From Nitrospirota bacterium (GTDB lineage Bacteria; Nitrospirota; JACRHJ01): a DNA stretch of 64,000 nt. Positions 31,513 through 43,613 of this stretch are shown piece by piece (the stretch's first letter is position 1; every line of letters starts with the position of its first letter). The notes beneath the pieces are model-generated. The model saw nothing but the letters and a program-made list of their open reading frames with translations, did no database searches and was not told the origin of the DNA. The stretch spans positions 1 through 64,000 of the forward strand of contig JAJYJM010000002.1 of assembly GCA_021789495.1 (NCBI GenBank), in the 5' to 3' direction. The position numbers and the translations under genes are program-made.

Positions 31513-34500
31513 GGGTCGAGGGACAGGCGAGGGCGGGAAGACCGAACATATCGGCGCTCCTTACGGCCCCGGCAGGCTCCGGAAAGACGCGCTCTCTCGT
31601 TGGCCGCATAGTGACGCTTTTGTCTTTTGGCGCCCGGCCTTCCGACATTGCCGCCATAACGTTTACGGAAAAGGCCGCAGCCGAGATGAAGGAGCGGCTT
31701 TTCAGAACCTTGAGCGACCCCGCGCTCTGCAAATCCACGGCGAAAGAGGTATTCGAGCTTTCCCCCGAAGACCTGGCCGGACAACCGGCGGCCGGCCCGG
31801 CCCTTACGCTGGAAGAGATTTTCGGGAGTCTTGTCCGGGAGCCGGGCTCGCTCAAGATAGGCACCATCCATTCCTTCCTGCTCGACCTGCTGCGCTCCTA
31901 TCCTCTTGAGGCCGGTCTGCCTGCGGACTTTGAAATCCTGCCGGAGACGGGCCTCCTGCTTCGGCGCGACGAGGCGGTGGAGGAGGTCTTGAGGCTCCTT
32001 GAGGGAGGCGCGCGTTCAGACGAGTGCGATATGCTCTACAGGGCCGGGTATGACATAAGAAAGCTCCGTGCCCTTATAGCGCTTTCCCTTGAGAAACGCG
32101 GCCTTATCGCCCATGCACGCAAAGGCTTTGGAGGACTGGGGCAAAATGCGGAAAAGGTCGCCTCTATGCTGCGGGAGGCGATAAATTCCGGGAGCGCGCA
32201 GGCCCTGGCCCGGCAGGCCCTTCGGCTTATTCCGGAGATGCTCGACGGTGAAATCAAGGAATCCCTGAGCGCCCTGTCGAAGCTCCGGGAGCCGGACGAC
32301 CTGCCGGAGATATTCGAGGCCGTAAAGGGATTTTTTTACACGGACAAAGGCTCGCCGCTTGTCAATATTCCGCCCGCGAAGAAGGGGTTCAAGGAAGTTT
32401 ACGGCAAAACGGAATGGACGGCAAGGCGGGCAAAGTGGGTGGAAACCTATACCGCGCTTCGGGAATCATTCTCAGAGCCGGCGCGTCTCTATGACTCCAC
32501 CGTCTCGGCTGGGGCGGTGTCCGCATTTCTCTCGCTTGCGCGGCTCTCCGGCGAGGTCTACAGGAAGATGTGCCTGCGGGACGGCTTTATAGACTTCGAG
32601 GACATAGAGATATACGCGCTGAAGCTCCTTGACTCCCGCCCGGACATCCGGCTGCCCCGGCATCTGCTCGTTGACGAGTTCCAGGACACCTCCCGGATGC
32701 AGTGGGGACTGCTGACAAAAATTGCCGGAGAACAATTTTCCGGCGAAGGGGCCGAGGGCTTGAATTCCCCGACTTTTTTCGCCGTCGGGGACGTAAACCA
32801 GTCGATATACCGCTTTAGAAAGGCGGAGACGCGGCTGACGAAAGACCTGCGCGCCCTGATGGAAGAACGGATTGCCCCGCAGAAACGGGATTTCCCGGAG
32901 CTTGATATTAATTTCAGGAGCGCGCCTGAGATAATAGAATTTACGGACCAGACATTTATGCCGCTTCTGGGCGGGGACTACAGGGGAGGCCGGGCGGCAA
33001 GGGACTTTGGGGGCAGCGTGAGGCTGAGACTTGCCGAAGATGAGCCGCGCGCCCTTGCGGAGGAGGTTATAAAGGCCCTTCGGCTCGACGTCGAGGTTGA
33101 CGGGAAAGTCCGGAAGGCGCGCCTCGGCGACATGGCCGTCCTGGTACAGTCCCGGAGCAGGCTGAAGGATTACGAGCGCGCGCTGAGGCGGTGCGGCATA
33201 CCGTTCCGGGTCCTGGGCGGCACTGGCTTCTTTCGGCAGGACGAGGTTCGGGCGGTCCTTGCCGTCCTGAAGTATCTTGAAAACCCTTCCGACACCTTCT
33301 CGCTCCGCAGGGCCCTTGCGTCCCCCTTTTTCGGTATTCCGGAGGGGAGCATACCGCCGTTTGCGGGTAAAGACCCCATTGCCTGGCTTGCAGAGTCGGG
33401 CCAGGCCGATGCTGCGGGGCTTTTCGTGAATTGGCGCGAGGCGGCAGGGAACGTGCCGTTTCCTGAGCTGGTGGACTGCATAACAAACTTCGCTCGAAGC
33501 CGGTCTGCCGGCCAGGCGGTTTTCAACATCGAGAGACTCTCAAGGCTCGCGCGCGATTTCGGCCAGTATACAGGTTCGGCAGGCGGCGGCCTGCACGACT
33601 TCATGGAGTGGGTGCGGGATTATCGAAAGGGCGGGGATTTGCCTTCCGAGGACATGCGCAAGGGCGGGGACGAAGGCGCCAACTACCTGACAATACTCAC
33701 AATTCATTCGGCGAAGGGACTTGAGTTCCCGGTGGTCTTTCTGCCGGGGATGGGCGCGTATACCAGGAGCGATAACGGAAGTGTCTTGTTCGGCCAGCCT
33801 GGAGACGACATACCGCTCGCCATGCGGACGGAATCGCTCTTTGAGGAGAACGGGGATTACCAGGCGCTAAAAGAACTGGAGGCCGTCGAGAGGGCCAAAG
33901 AGAAGGCACGACTCTTTTACGTCGCGGTCACGAGGGCGCGGGACCACCTTATAATGCTCTCCGGCAGCCGGGCGACCAGCTTCGGACAAGGCCGGTCTTT
34001 TCGTCCTGAAAGTTTCGCCGGAATGCTCCTTTACGCTTCGCCCGAATGCCTGTTCGGGCAGGGATTTTCTGCGGACGTTACTGAATACGACTATCCGGAA
34101 GCGCGTTTTTCCGGCACTTCCCCCGACTACCTCGACTCTTTCACCCCGGCTGTAGAAGGCGGGGAGACCCGGCATAAAATGCCGCCGCCGGAGCGTGTTG
34201 CCCCCCTGCCGGATTGTCCGGGCGTCGGCAGCCTGGCGACCGGACGATTCATATCGCCCAGCTCCCTTGCCGACAGCGCACTTTTAAAAGATGCCGGGCG
34301 CTCCGAAGGCTCGGCGGCTGTCGGAAGTCTTGTGCACGAGGCCCTGGAATCCTACGGGAAAACAGGCGGTTATAATATCAGGACATTGCCGTCGTTTGGC
34401 CGGTCGTCCGGAGATGAGGCCGCCGAGGCGGATAAAATACTGGCTAATTTGCTGTCCCTGCCGCATGTAAAAGAGATATTCTCCGCCCCCGGCTACTACG

Positions 34501-34751
34501 AGCTTCCACTGCTTCTCCGGGACGGGGACGACATAATATACGGTTTTGCCGATCTTGTCATCGTCGAAAACGGCATGGCGAGGGTAATCGACTTCAAGAC
34601 CGGCATGGCGGACGTCCCGGAAGATATATGCGTGCGGGCATACAGGCCGCAGCTTGAGGCCTATGCAAAGGCCGTCCGGGCGGTCTTCGGCGTGGGGGAG
34701 CCGGAGAAATACCTCCTGATTGCCGAAACGGGTAAATTACTGCCTGTATAG
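31509..34751 (+). CDS. addA: AddA-type UvrD-family helicase/exonuclease
   Basis: ATP-driven 3'-5' helicase with a RecB-type nuclease, working with AddB. The ATG at 31509 overlaps the addB stop (ATGA); 1080 residues. Walker A APAGSGKT is at 20-27, followed by ITFTEKAAAEMKER, LLVDEFQDTSRMQW near 386-399, GDVNQSIYRFRKAE, TIHSAKGLEFPVVFLPGM and VAVTRARDHL. The C-terminal nuclease has GFADLVI and DFKTG (about 1029). A complete helicase/nuclease, with palindromes at 31776 and 33499. Confidence 0.93.
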   Translation: MRVEGQARAGRPNISALLTAPAGSGKTRSLVGRIVTLLSFGARPSDIAAITFTEKAAAEMKERLFRTLSDPALCKSTAKEVFELSPEDLAGQPAAGPALTLEEIFGSLVREPGSLKIGTIHSFLLDLLRSYPLEAGLPADFEILPETGLLLRRDEAVEEVLRLLEGGARSDECDMLYRAGYDIRKLRALIALSLEKRGLIAHARKGFGGLGQNAEKVASMLREAINSGSAQALARQALRLIPEMLDGEIKESLSALSKLREPDDLPEIFEAVKGFFYTDKGSPLVNIPPAKKGFKEVYGKTEWTARRAKWVETYTALRESFSEPARLYDSTVSAGAVSAFLSLARLSGEVYRKMCLRDGFIDFEDIEIYALKLLDSRPDIRLPRHLLVDEFQDTSRMQWGLLTKIAGEQFSGEGAEGLNSPTFFAVGDVNQSIYRFRKAETRLTKDLRALMEERIAPQKRDFPELDINFRSAPEIIEFTDQTFMPLLGGDYRGGRAARDFGGSVRLRLAEDEPRALAEEVIKALRLDVEVDGKVRKARLGDMAVLVQSRSRLKDYERALRRCGIPFRVLGGTGFFRQDEVRAVLAVLKYLENPSDTFSLRRALASPFFGIPEGSIPPFAGKDPIAWLAESGQADAAGLFVNWREAAGNVPFPELVDCITNFARSRSAGQAVFNIERLSRLARDFGQYTGSAGGGLHDFMEWVRDYRKGGDLPSEDMRKGGDEGANYLTILTIHSAKGLEFPVVFLPGMGAYTRSDNGSVLFGQPGDDIPLAMRTESLFEENGDYQALKELEAVERAKEKARLFYVAVTRARDHLIMLSGSRATSFGQGRSFRPESFAGMLLYASPECLFGQGFSADVTEYDYPEARFSGTSPDYLDSFTPAVEGGETRHKMPPPERVAPLPDCPGVGSLATGRFISPSSLADSALLKDAGRSEGSAAVGSLVHEALESYGKTGGYNIRTLPSFGRSSGDEAAEADKILANLLSLPHVKEIFSAPGYYELPLLLRDGDDIIYGFADLVIVENGMARVIDFKTGMADVPEDICVRAYRPQLEAYAKAVRAVFGVGEPEKYLLIAETGKLLPV
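31776..31789. repeat. GCCGGT-family palindrome variant in addA
   Basis: GCCGGACAACCGGC: exact five-base arms with a four-base centre, encoding part of LAGQPAAG. Confidence 0.55.
33499..33512. repeat. GCCGGT-family palindrome variant in addA
   Basis: GCCGGTCTGCCGGC preceded by GAA; same 14-mer as in dnaG at 61190. Confidence 0.65.
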
Positions 34752-34848
34752 CTTTTTCCCCTTTACCAAATCGCGTTTTTCTGGCATATAGATATAAAGT
34801 TTTGACTTTCTTGTCCCGTTTTTGTATATTTCGGGTTTGTCCGTTTTC

Positions 34849-35926
<1,078 letters not shown>

Positions 35927-35946
35927 AAAATTCCCGGAGGCGTCCC

Positions 35947-37152
<1,206 letters not shown>

Positions 37153-37164
37153 AAGAGGAGGGTA

Positions 37165-37761
37165 ATGGCCAACTCCTTAAAAGACGTTACCGGGCGCAAC
37201 TCGAAGACACGGCCGGACCCGGTTGCCGTCATAGAAAAATACTACGCCCCCGGCACTAAATCTTACGAATATATAATCCGCCACGGGCGTATGGTGGCGG
37301 ATAAAGCGCTCTCCATAGCCAGGGCGGTTCATTGGCTTCCCCCGGAGACGATATTCATCGAAGAAGCGGCGCTCCTTCACGACATAGGCATTTTCATGTG
37401 CGATTCTCCGCACTTGGGCTGCGCCGGAAGCTACCCGTACGTCGCCCACGGATACCTGGGAAGGCAGATACTGGAAGACGAGGGTTATCCACTGCATGCG
37501 CTGGTCTGCGAGAGGCACGTCGGCTGCGGGTTGAAACTATCCGAGATACGGGAGGCCAAGCTGCCGGTGCCGGAGAGAGATATGATGCCCATTACGACGG
37601 AGGAAGAAATAATCTGCTTCGCGGACAAGTTCTTCCCCGTGACGCCGGAGAGGATGCTCACGGAGCAGAGCCTTGATGACGCGCGGGAGATGGTCGCGGC
37701 ATATGGCGAGAGGCCGCTCAAGACATTCGACAGATGGGCGGCGAAGTTCGGGATGTCATAG
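37165..37761 (+). CDS. HD-domain phosphohydrolase
   Basis: A 198-residue metal-dependent phosphohydrolase of the HD superfamily: H40 (YIIRHGRMV), H72-D73 (LLHDIG), and a later FADKFFP aspartate that would complete the H...HD...D site. Such stand-alone HDIG proteins act on nucleotides or small phosphoesters; the substrate here is unknown. AGGAGGG before ATG; close spacing to pgk suggests cotranscription. Confidence 0.82.
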   Translation: MANSLKDVTGRNSKTRPDPVAVIEKYYAPGTKSYEYIIRHGRMVADKALSIARAVHWLPPETIFIEEAALLHDIGIFMCDSPHLGCAGSYPYVAHGYLGRQILEDEGYPLHALVCERHVGCGLKLSEIREAKLPVPERDMMPITTEEEIICFADKFFPVTPERMLTEQSLDDAREMVAAYGERPLKTFDRWAAKFGMS

Positions 37762-37773
37762 GAGGAATGGGTT

Positions 37774-38604
37774 ATGAGAAAGATTTTTATCATTTCTTTC
37801 TCTCTAATTTTTTTTAGCGGTTCGTCGAATGCAGCATTCAACGATCCTATTTGGGTTAAATCCGAGATAGGAAGTTTTAAAAATTACGAAGTACAGGTTT
37901 TTAATAATTACGACACTGGCGAAGGCTATTTTGAGATATTTAAAAATGGCAAGAGCATTTATAGGGAAGATGGGTTTGCGTTCAAAATAGGGCTGATTCA
38001 TGATAACAAAACAATAGCTATGGGGATGGACATTACCGGCGATGGCATACCTGACCTGGTAGTGAGTGAATGGACGGGAGGCGCCCATTGCTGTTTTAAA
38101 TTTCATATATTTGAAATAGGCCGAACTTTTAAAAAAATTGCAGTGCTTGATGGCGGTGATGAGCTCGGGTCACATTTTGAAGATATTAATAATGATAAAA
38201 AGTTAGAATTTATAACCAGAGACTGGACATTTCAATACTGGAAAACAGATTTTGCTGCTTCTCCCGCCCCTCGAGTTATTCTTCGTTATTCTAAAGGAAA
38301 ATACTCAATAGCGGAAGATTTAATGTTTAAGCCGGGGCCGGAACGGGCAGAATTTAGAAAAAAAGCCAAGGAGATTAAATCAGAAAAATCCTGGAGAAAG
38401 GGAAATCCTCCTCCTGTACTTTGGGGTTATATGCTGGATTTAATTTATACCGGACATGAAGATTTAGCCTTAAAATTTATAAAATTGGCATGGCCTGTAG
38501 ATGTAACGGGGCAGGATGAATTTTTAAAAGAATTTCGAGAGCAATTAGCTACAAGTCCTTATTGGCCCCAAATTCAGGAGATGAATAAAAGATATTCTAA
38601 ATAG
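37774..38604 (+). CDS. Secreted hypothetical protein, AT-rich
   Basis: A 276-residue protein with a signal peptide (MRKIFIISFSLIFFSGSSNA). One FG-GAP/VCBS-like stretch, MDITGDGIPDLVVSEWTGGAHCC (about 90-112), and a second acidic EDINNDKKLEF (about 134-144) look like calcium-binding beta-propeller loops. No enzyme motif. GC is far below its neighbours, suggesting recent gain between the HD gene and marC. AGGAGG upstream supports the start. Confidence 0.72.
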   Translation: MRKIFIISFSLIFFSGSSNAAFNDPIWVKSEIGSFKNYEVQVFNNYDTGEGYFEIFKNGKSIYREDGFAFKIGLIHDNKTIAMGMDITGDGIPDLVVSEWTGGAHCCFKFHIFEIGRTFKKIAVLDGGDELGSHFEDINNDKKLEFITRDWTFQYWKTDFAASPAPRVILRYSKGKYSIAEDLMFKPGPERAEFRKKAKEIKSEKSWRKGNPPPVLWGYMLDLIYTGHEDLALKFIKLAWPVDVTGQDEFLKEFREQLATSPYWPQIQEMNKRYSK

Positions 38605-38617
38605 CTATTACATAGTC

Positions 38618-39253
38618 ATGCTCCCCTTAACCGAATACATAAAAATATTTGTCGCGCTCGTCTCCATCGTTGACCCCGTCGGGGCCATACCGATACTCGT
38701 GGGCCTGACCGAGGGCATGAGCGAGGCGGAGAGAAGGAACATCGCCCGCGTGACTGGTCTTTCCGTCGCGGCGATACTTGTCGGTTCGGCGCTGTTCGGC
38801 AGGATAATTCTGGGCGTCTTCGGCATAAGCATCGGCTCGTTCAAGATAGGCGGCGGGATAATAATCCTCCTCATGGCCGTATCCATGATGCAGGCGCGCA
38901 ATACCAGCGCGCGGCAGACGGCGGAAGAATACCAGGAGGCGGAGGAGAAAAAGAGCATCGCCGTCGTGCCAATAGCCATGCCGCTTCTGGCCGGCCCCGC
39001 CGCAATCTCGACCGTCATGGTCTATGCGCAGTCACCCTACGGACCACTGCATATCGCCGTTATCGTATTCATCTGCATACTGGTCGCATTCCTTACCTGG
39101 GTATTGCTCCGGGCGGCGGGCAGGGTAAGCCGCGTCATGTCGAGAACGGCCATAAACGTCGTTACGCGCCTTATGGGGCTTCTGCTCGCGGCAATCTCCG
39201 TGGAGCTTATCACCGGCGGCCTGTCCCAGATTTTTCCAGCCCTGACAAAATAA
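38618..39253 (+). CDS. MarC/YchE-family membrane protein
   Basis: A 211-residue integral membrane protein of the MarC family, with six predicted spans and the family markers IVDPVGAIPI (about 18-27) and AMPLLAGPAAIST (about 117-129). The transported substrate, if any, is not established for the family. It precedes the oxidase cluster by 39 bp but is probably unrelated. Confidence 0.9.
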   Translation: MLPLTEYIKIFVALVSIVDPVGAIPILVGLTEGMSEAERRNIARVTGLSVAAILVGSALFGRIILGVFGISIGSFKIGGGIIILLMAVSMMQARNTSARQTAEEYQEAEEKKSIAVVPIAMPLLAGPAAISTVMVYAQSPYGPLHIAVIVFICILVAFLTWVLLRAAGRVSRVMSRTAINVVTRLMGLLLAAISVELITGGLSQIFPALTK

Positions 39254-39292
39254 TTCACGCGAAAAAGATTCCTTTTGCTATACTTTAATTTT

Positions 39293-40135
39293 ATGAAACC
39301 CACAGTATTTTGCACTGTTATATTCATAGCCGCCCTTTGCGCCCTTTTGCCGGCGCTTGCGCGGGCCCACGGGGTATTCGAGACACAGGCCGAGCAGAAC
39401 GAGATACTCAAATATTCGAAGGTTGACGAGAAGCTTGGGGCAACCGTCCCCAAAGGGCTGGTATTCAGAGACGAGATGGGCAGGCCTTTTAATCTCGACG
39501 ATTATCTTAAGGACAAACCCGTTCTCCTGACGCTCAACTACTACGAATGCCCCATGCTCTGTCCCATAATCCTGAATAACCTTGCCCATACAATGGACCA
39601 TATTGGCGGCATCACGCCGGGCAGGGACTTCAAATTATTGACCGTGAGCATCAATTCCGAGGGCACGCTCCCCGACGCGCGCGACAGGGCCGAGGAGACA
39701 TACAGGATGGTCTCAAAGTACAAAGACCCGCGTCGCTGGTGGCCGTTCCTGCTGGGAGACGAGCAGAACATACGGGCGCTTACGGACTCCGTGGGCTTCC
39801 ACTATAAAAAACTCGGCCCGGACAATTTCGCCCATCCCTCTGTGCTTGTCGTGCTCGCGCCGGGCGGCAAAATATCGAGGTATCTGTACGGGGTAACCTA
39901 TTCACCGAGGGACCTGCGGCTCGCGCTCATCGAGGCGTCCAGTGGCAAAATAGGCGCGTCGGAAACCTTAAACAGGCTGTTCCTCTTCTGCTATCACTAC
40001 GACCCGGTCGGCAAGAAATATCAGCTGCTCGCGTTAAACGTCGCCAAGCTCATCGGCGGATTTACGATACTCAGCCTGTTGGTCATGTTCGGCATCCTCC
40101 GGCTTACGGGGCGCAGGAGAAAGCCGGATGAGTAG
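39293..40135 (+). CDS. SCO1/SenC copper chaperone for oxidase assembly
   Basis: Thioredoxin-fold copper chaperone that metallates the CuA site of cytochrome oxidase. About 280 residues: signal peptide (ending ARAHG), CxxxC in NYYECPMLCPI (about 81-91), a conserved histidine in DNFAHPS (about 179-185) and a C-terminal membrane helix (VAKLIGGFTILSLLVMFGIL). ATG at 39293 begins the signal peptide. Its 3' end overlaps coxB by 8 bp, first gene of the oxidase operon. Confidence 0.9.
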   Translation: MKPTVFCTVIFIAALCALLPALARAHGVFETQAEQNEILKYSKVDEKLGATVPKGLVFRDEMGRPFNLDDYLKDKPVLLTLNYYECPMLCPIILNNLAHTMDHIGGITPGRDFKLLTVSINSEGTLPDARDRAEETYRMVSKYKDPRRWWPFLLGDEQNIRALTDSVGFHYKKLGPDNFAHPSVLVVLAPGGKISRYLYGVTYSPRDLRLALIEASSGKIGASETLNRLFLFCYHYDPVGKKYQLLALNVAKLIGGFTILSLLVMFGILRLTGRRRKPDE

Positions 40136-41072
40136 CGCCCCGACAGCGTTCGGGGCAGCGTCGCACGTGGCCTCGGAAGTGGACAACGTATTCATCTTCA
40201 TCCTTGTCATCACCGCGTTTTTCTTCGTCGCCACGCAGGGGACGCTGATATATTTCGTCATAAGATACCGGCACAGGAAGGGCCGGCCGGACGTCGCCAC
40301 ATCCTCCGTCATAACGAACCGCATCCTGGAAGGTATATGGATAGGCGTTCCAAGCATCGCGGTCGCGGCCATTTTCTTCTATGGATATACCGTATGGGAG
40401 GATATACGCACGGTGCCGAAGGGCGCCGAGGAGATTAACGTAACGGCAAGACAGTGGCTCTACCAGTTCCAGTATCCCGACGGGCGGAAGTCCATAAACG
40501 AAGTCCGCGTGCCGGTGGGCCAAGCGGTGGAGTTCAACCTGACATCGGCGGACGTCCTGCATGGGTTTTATCTCCCCGCCTTCCGCATAAAGCAGGACGC
40601 CGTCCCGGGCAGGTATACGTATGTATGGCTCCGGGCGTCAGACCCCGGGAGCTACGACATATTCTGCACGCAGTACTGCGGCGTGGGCCACTCTCAGATG
40701 CGGGCAAAGCTTATAGTCATGCCCCCGGCCCGGTATCGGCAGTGGTACCGGCAGGAGACGGCGAAGGCCGAGAAGGTCCTGCCGCTTGCGGACAAGGGGA
40801 AGGCGGTGGTTCAGAGGCTCGGATGCCTCGCCTGCCACTCCACCGACGGCACGGTAAAGGTCGGGCCGACATGGAAGAACCTGTACGAAAGCCGCGTGCT
40901 GCTTGAGAACGGAAAGACGGTCATAGCCGACGACAATTACATCAGGACGAAAATATTGAATCCCGCGGCGACGACCGTCAAGGGATTCCCGAAGGTTATG
41001 CCGACGTTCAAGGGCATCATAAAAGACGACGAGATAACCGCCGTTATAGCGTATATAAAGACATTGAAATAA
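40128..41072 (+). CDS. coxB: Cytochrome c oxidase subunit II with fused cytochrome c (caa3)
   Basis: Electron entry subunit. 314 residues: two transmembrane helices (about 20-45 and 70-90), a periplasmic cupredoxin domain with CuA ligands H145, C180, C184, H188 and M191 ([13 protein letters not shown]), and a C-terminal cytochrome c domain with CLACH at 233-237 and a distal Met in VMPTFKG. The fusion defines a caa3-type oxidase. Forms an operon with coxA, coxC and coxD. Confidence 0.95.
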   Translation: MSSAPTAFGAASHVASEVDNVFIFILVITAFFFVATQGTLIYFVIRYRHRKGRPDVATSSVITNRILEGIWIGVPSIAVAAIFFYGYTVWEDIRTVPKGAEEINVTARQWLYQFQYPDGRKSINEVRVPVGQAVEFNLTSADVLHGFYLPAFRIKQDAVPGRYTYVWLRASDPGSYDIFCTQYCGVGHSQMRAKLIVMPPARYRQWYRQETAKAEKVLPLADKGKAVVQRLGCLACHSTDGTVKVGPTWKNLYESRVLLENGKTVIADDNYIRTKILNPAATTVKGFPKVMPTFKGIIKDDEITAVIAYIKTLK

Positions 41073-41082
41073 TGACAGCTAT

Positions 41083-42693
41083 ATGATCAATGGTCTGATT
41101 ATGAACGAAACCTCTGAGCCTAATTACTTAACCGAGACCCGCGGCCTGTCCTCCTGGATATTCACGCTCGACCACAAGAGGATAGGGATTATGTACCTGT
41201 GCATTATCCTGTTCTTTTTCCTGGTCGGCGGCGTGTTCGGTCTGCTTGTGCGGCTGGAGCTTTTGAAGCCTAACAACTGGCTGATGTCCAACCAGACCTA
41301 CAACGAGATGTTCACCCTGCACGGGGTGATAATGATATTCCTGTTCGTCATCCCCGTAATACCGTCCGCGCTGGGGAATTTCTTCATACCGCTTTTGATT
41401 GGCGCGCGCGATGTTGCGTTCCCACGGCTCAATCTCTTCAGTGTCTGGTTGTTCGGGGCCGGCGTCCTTGTCGTAATAGCCTCCTTTTCTCATCCCATAG
41501 ACACCGGCTGGACCTTTTATACCCCCTATTCTGCGAGGACCGCCGCCGCCGTGACGATACTGGTCGGCGGGATATTCCTGATGGGCATGTCCACGATACT
41601 CACCGCGCTGAACTTTATCGTCACAATACACAGGCTCCGCGCGCCGGGCATGACGTGGCACAGGCTCCCGCTATTTATCTGGAGCATGTACGCGACCAGC
41701 ATAATAAATGTCATCGCGACGCCGGTCGTCGGCATGACGTTCATGCTCCTTATGGCGGAGAGGCTTTTCGGAATCGGTTTCTTCGACCCCGCCAAGGGCG
41801 GAGACCCGCTTCTCTTCCAGCACTTCTTCTGGTTCTACTCCCATCCTGCGGTATATGTTATGATACTCCCCGCAATGGGCATTATAAGCGAGATTATACC
41901 GGTATTCTCCAGGAAGCCCATATTCGGATACAGGGCCATAGCCTATTCCTCGATGGCCATCGCGTTCTCCGGGTTCCTTGTATGGGGTCACCACATGTTC
42001 GTCGCCGGGATGTCCAACGCTGCGGACATATTCTTCTCGTTCTTCACGTTCTCCGTCGCCGTCCCGACGGGCATAAAGGTCTTCAACTGGATAGCGACTA
42101 TGTATAAGGGATCGATTCATCTTGACACGCCCATGATATACGCGCTGACGTTCATATTCTCTTTCGTCATAGGAGGGCTTACCGGCCCGTTCCTCGGCGC
42201 GCTGGCCACGGACGTCCCTCTGCACGACACGTATTTTGTCGTCGCGCACTTTCATTACACCATGATGGGCGGGACGGTCATGGGACTCTTCGCCGGGCTT
42301 CACTACTGGTATCCGAAGATGACGGGCAGGATGCTTAACGAAAAGGTGGCGAAACTCGCCTGGGCGCTGATATTCGTGGGCTTCTTCGTAACGTTTTTCA
42401 ACATGTTTATCCTGGGCTTCCGAGGGATGCCGAGGCGATGGGCGACCTACCCGCCCCGGTTCCAGACCCAGCACATAATATCCACGGTAGGCTCATGGAT
42501 ACTTGCGGCGGGCATCGTGATAATGTTCTATAACTTTATCCGGTGCCTCAAAAAAGGAGAGAAGGCCCCGCCCAATCCCTGGGGAGCGAAAACGCTCGAA
42601 TGGCAGGTGCCGTCTCCGCCGCCGACCGGGAACTTCACGGAGATACCCGTGATAACCGACTGGCCGTACAGTTATCCGAAAAGGGATGAGTGA
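41083..42693 (+). CDS. coxA: Cytochrome c oxidase subunit I, A2-type
   Basis: Catalytic heme-copper subunit (536 residues, 12 predicted helices) with low-spin and high-spin heme histidines ([28 protein letters not shown]). The proton-channel signature at about 250-257 reads FYSHPAVY: the glutamate of HPEVY is missing and replaced by the YS motif of A2-family oxidases such as Rhodothermus and Thermus caa3. ATG 41083 is used; 41101 is an alternative. Its stop overlaps the coxC start. Confidence 0.95.
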   Translation: MINGLIMNETSEPNYLTETRGLSSWIFTLDHKRIGIMYLCIILFFFLVGGVFGLLVRLELLKPNNWLMSNQTYNEMFTLHGVIMIFLFVIPVIPSALGNFFIPLLIGARDVAFPRLNLFSVWLFGAGVLVVIASFSHPIDTGWTFYTPYSARTAAAVTILVGGIFLMGMSTILTALNFIVTIHRLRAPGMTWHRLPLFIWSMYATSIINVIATPVVGMTFMLLMAERLFGIGFFDPAKGGDPLLFQHFFWFYSHPAVYVMILPAMGIISEIIPVFSRKPIFGYRAIAYSSMAIAFSGFLVWGHHMFVAGMSNAADIFFSFFTFSVAVPTGIKVFNWIATMYKGSIHLDTPMIYALTFIFSFVIGGLTGPFLGALATDVPLHDTYFVVAHFHYTMMGGTVMGLFAGLHYWYPKMTGRMLNEKVAKLAWALIFVGFFVTFFNMFILGFRGMPRRWATYPPRFQTQHIISTVGSWILAAGIVIMFYNFIRCLKKGEKAPPNPWGAKTLEWQVPSPPPTGNFTEIPVITDWPYSYPKRDE

Positions 42694-43286
42694 TGAGCGA
42701 ACGGGAAAAAGGGGGCCACGAAAACCCGGTTTTCGTGCTGGAGACCTCGAAGCTCGGCATATGGACATTCCTTGCGACGGAACTCCTGCTTTTCGGCGCG
42801 CTCTTTACGGTCTACACGGTATTCAGGATAAAATATCCGGAGCTTTTCTATGCCCAGCACTTGAAACTTAACCGCGTAATGGGTTTTGCGAACACGGTAG
42901 TCCTGATATGCAGCAGCTTGAGCGTCGCCGTCGGCATCGCGGGGATAAGAAGGGGAAACGTGAAGGCGCTGAAAATCGCCCTCGTCGTCACACTCATTCT
43001 CGGCGCGGCGTTCCTGGTGATAAAGGGTTTCGAGTACAGGGAGCACTTCGAGCGCGGGGAGTTTCCGGGCACGAACATATTCTTCTCGCTATACTACGTG
43101 ATGACCGCCATACATGCCCTGCACGTCGTGGCCGGGATGTCTGCGCTTGCCTACTGCCTCATCAGGACAATGCGTGGGGACTTTTCGGCGGATTACGCCG
43201 TGCCGGTCGAGGTCTCAGGGATATACTGGCACTTTGTCGATCTCGTATGGATATACCTCTTTCCCATGCTGTATCTTATGGGATAA
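42693..43286 (+). CDS. coxC: Cytochrome c oxidase subunit III
   Basis: A 197-residue membrane subunit with five predicted spans; KLGIWTFLATELLLFGALFT near the N-terminus and the conserved C-terminal YWHFVDLVWIYLFPMLYL. ATG at 42693 shares a base with the coxA stop (TGATG); a GTG at 42690 is also in frame. Confidence 0.93.
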   Translation: MSEREKGGHENPVFVLETSKLGIWTFLATELLLFGALFTVYTVFRIKYPELFYAQHLKLNRVMGFANTVVLICSSLSVAVGIAGIRRGNVKALKIALVVTLILGAAFLVIKGFEYREHFERGEFPGTNIFFSLYYVMTAIHALHVVAGMSALAYCLIRTMRGDFSADYAVPVEVSGIYWHFVDLVWIYLFPMLYLMG

Positions 43287-43299
43287 GGATGTGAGAGAC

Positions 43300-43596
43300 A
43301 TGAACGAACAGACGCGGGTTAAAGAGCGCGGGATGGCGGCGTACAGGACATATATTTTCGTCTGGGGAGCGCTTCTTTGTCTCACGGTCATCACGTGGGG
43401 AGTTTCCTATCTCCGGCTTGGGCTTTTCAATGCGGTTGTGGCGCTTACGATAGCCTCGGTCAAGGCGTCTCTCGTGGCGCTCTTCTTCATGCACTTGAAG
43501 TCAGAGAAGGAGCTGGTCTGGACATTCGCCCTGCTCCCGATTGGGTTCCTTGCGCTTCTTATCCTGGGCACGCTCACCGACTCTCTGTTCCGGTGA
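43300..43596 (+). CDS. coxD: Cytochrome c oxidase subunit IV (prokaryotic type)
   Basis: A 98-residue protein with three hydrophobic helices; the ASVKASLVALFFMHLKSEKEL segment (about 52-72) is typical of bacterial COX4/CyoD-like subunits that stabilise subunit III. 13 bp after coxC. Confidence 0.9.
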   Translation: MNEQTRVKERGMAAYRTYIFVWGALLCLTVITWGVSYLRLGLFNAVVALTIASVKASLVALFFMHLKSEKELVWTFALLPIGFLALLILGTLTDSLFR

Positions 43597-43613
43597 AAAA
43601 GGAGGTTTATTAA

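Noticed and set aside
41671-42474. 267-codon frame antisense to coxA
   Set aside because: His/Arg/Glu-rich mirror of membrane-protein codons; no independent evidence.
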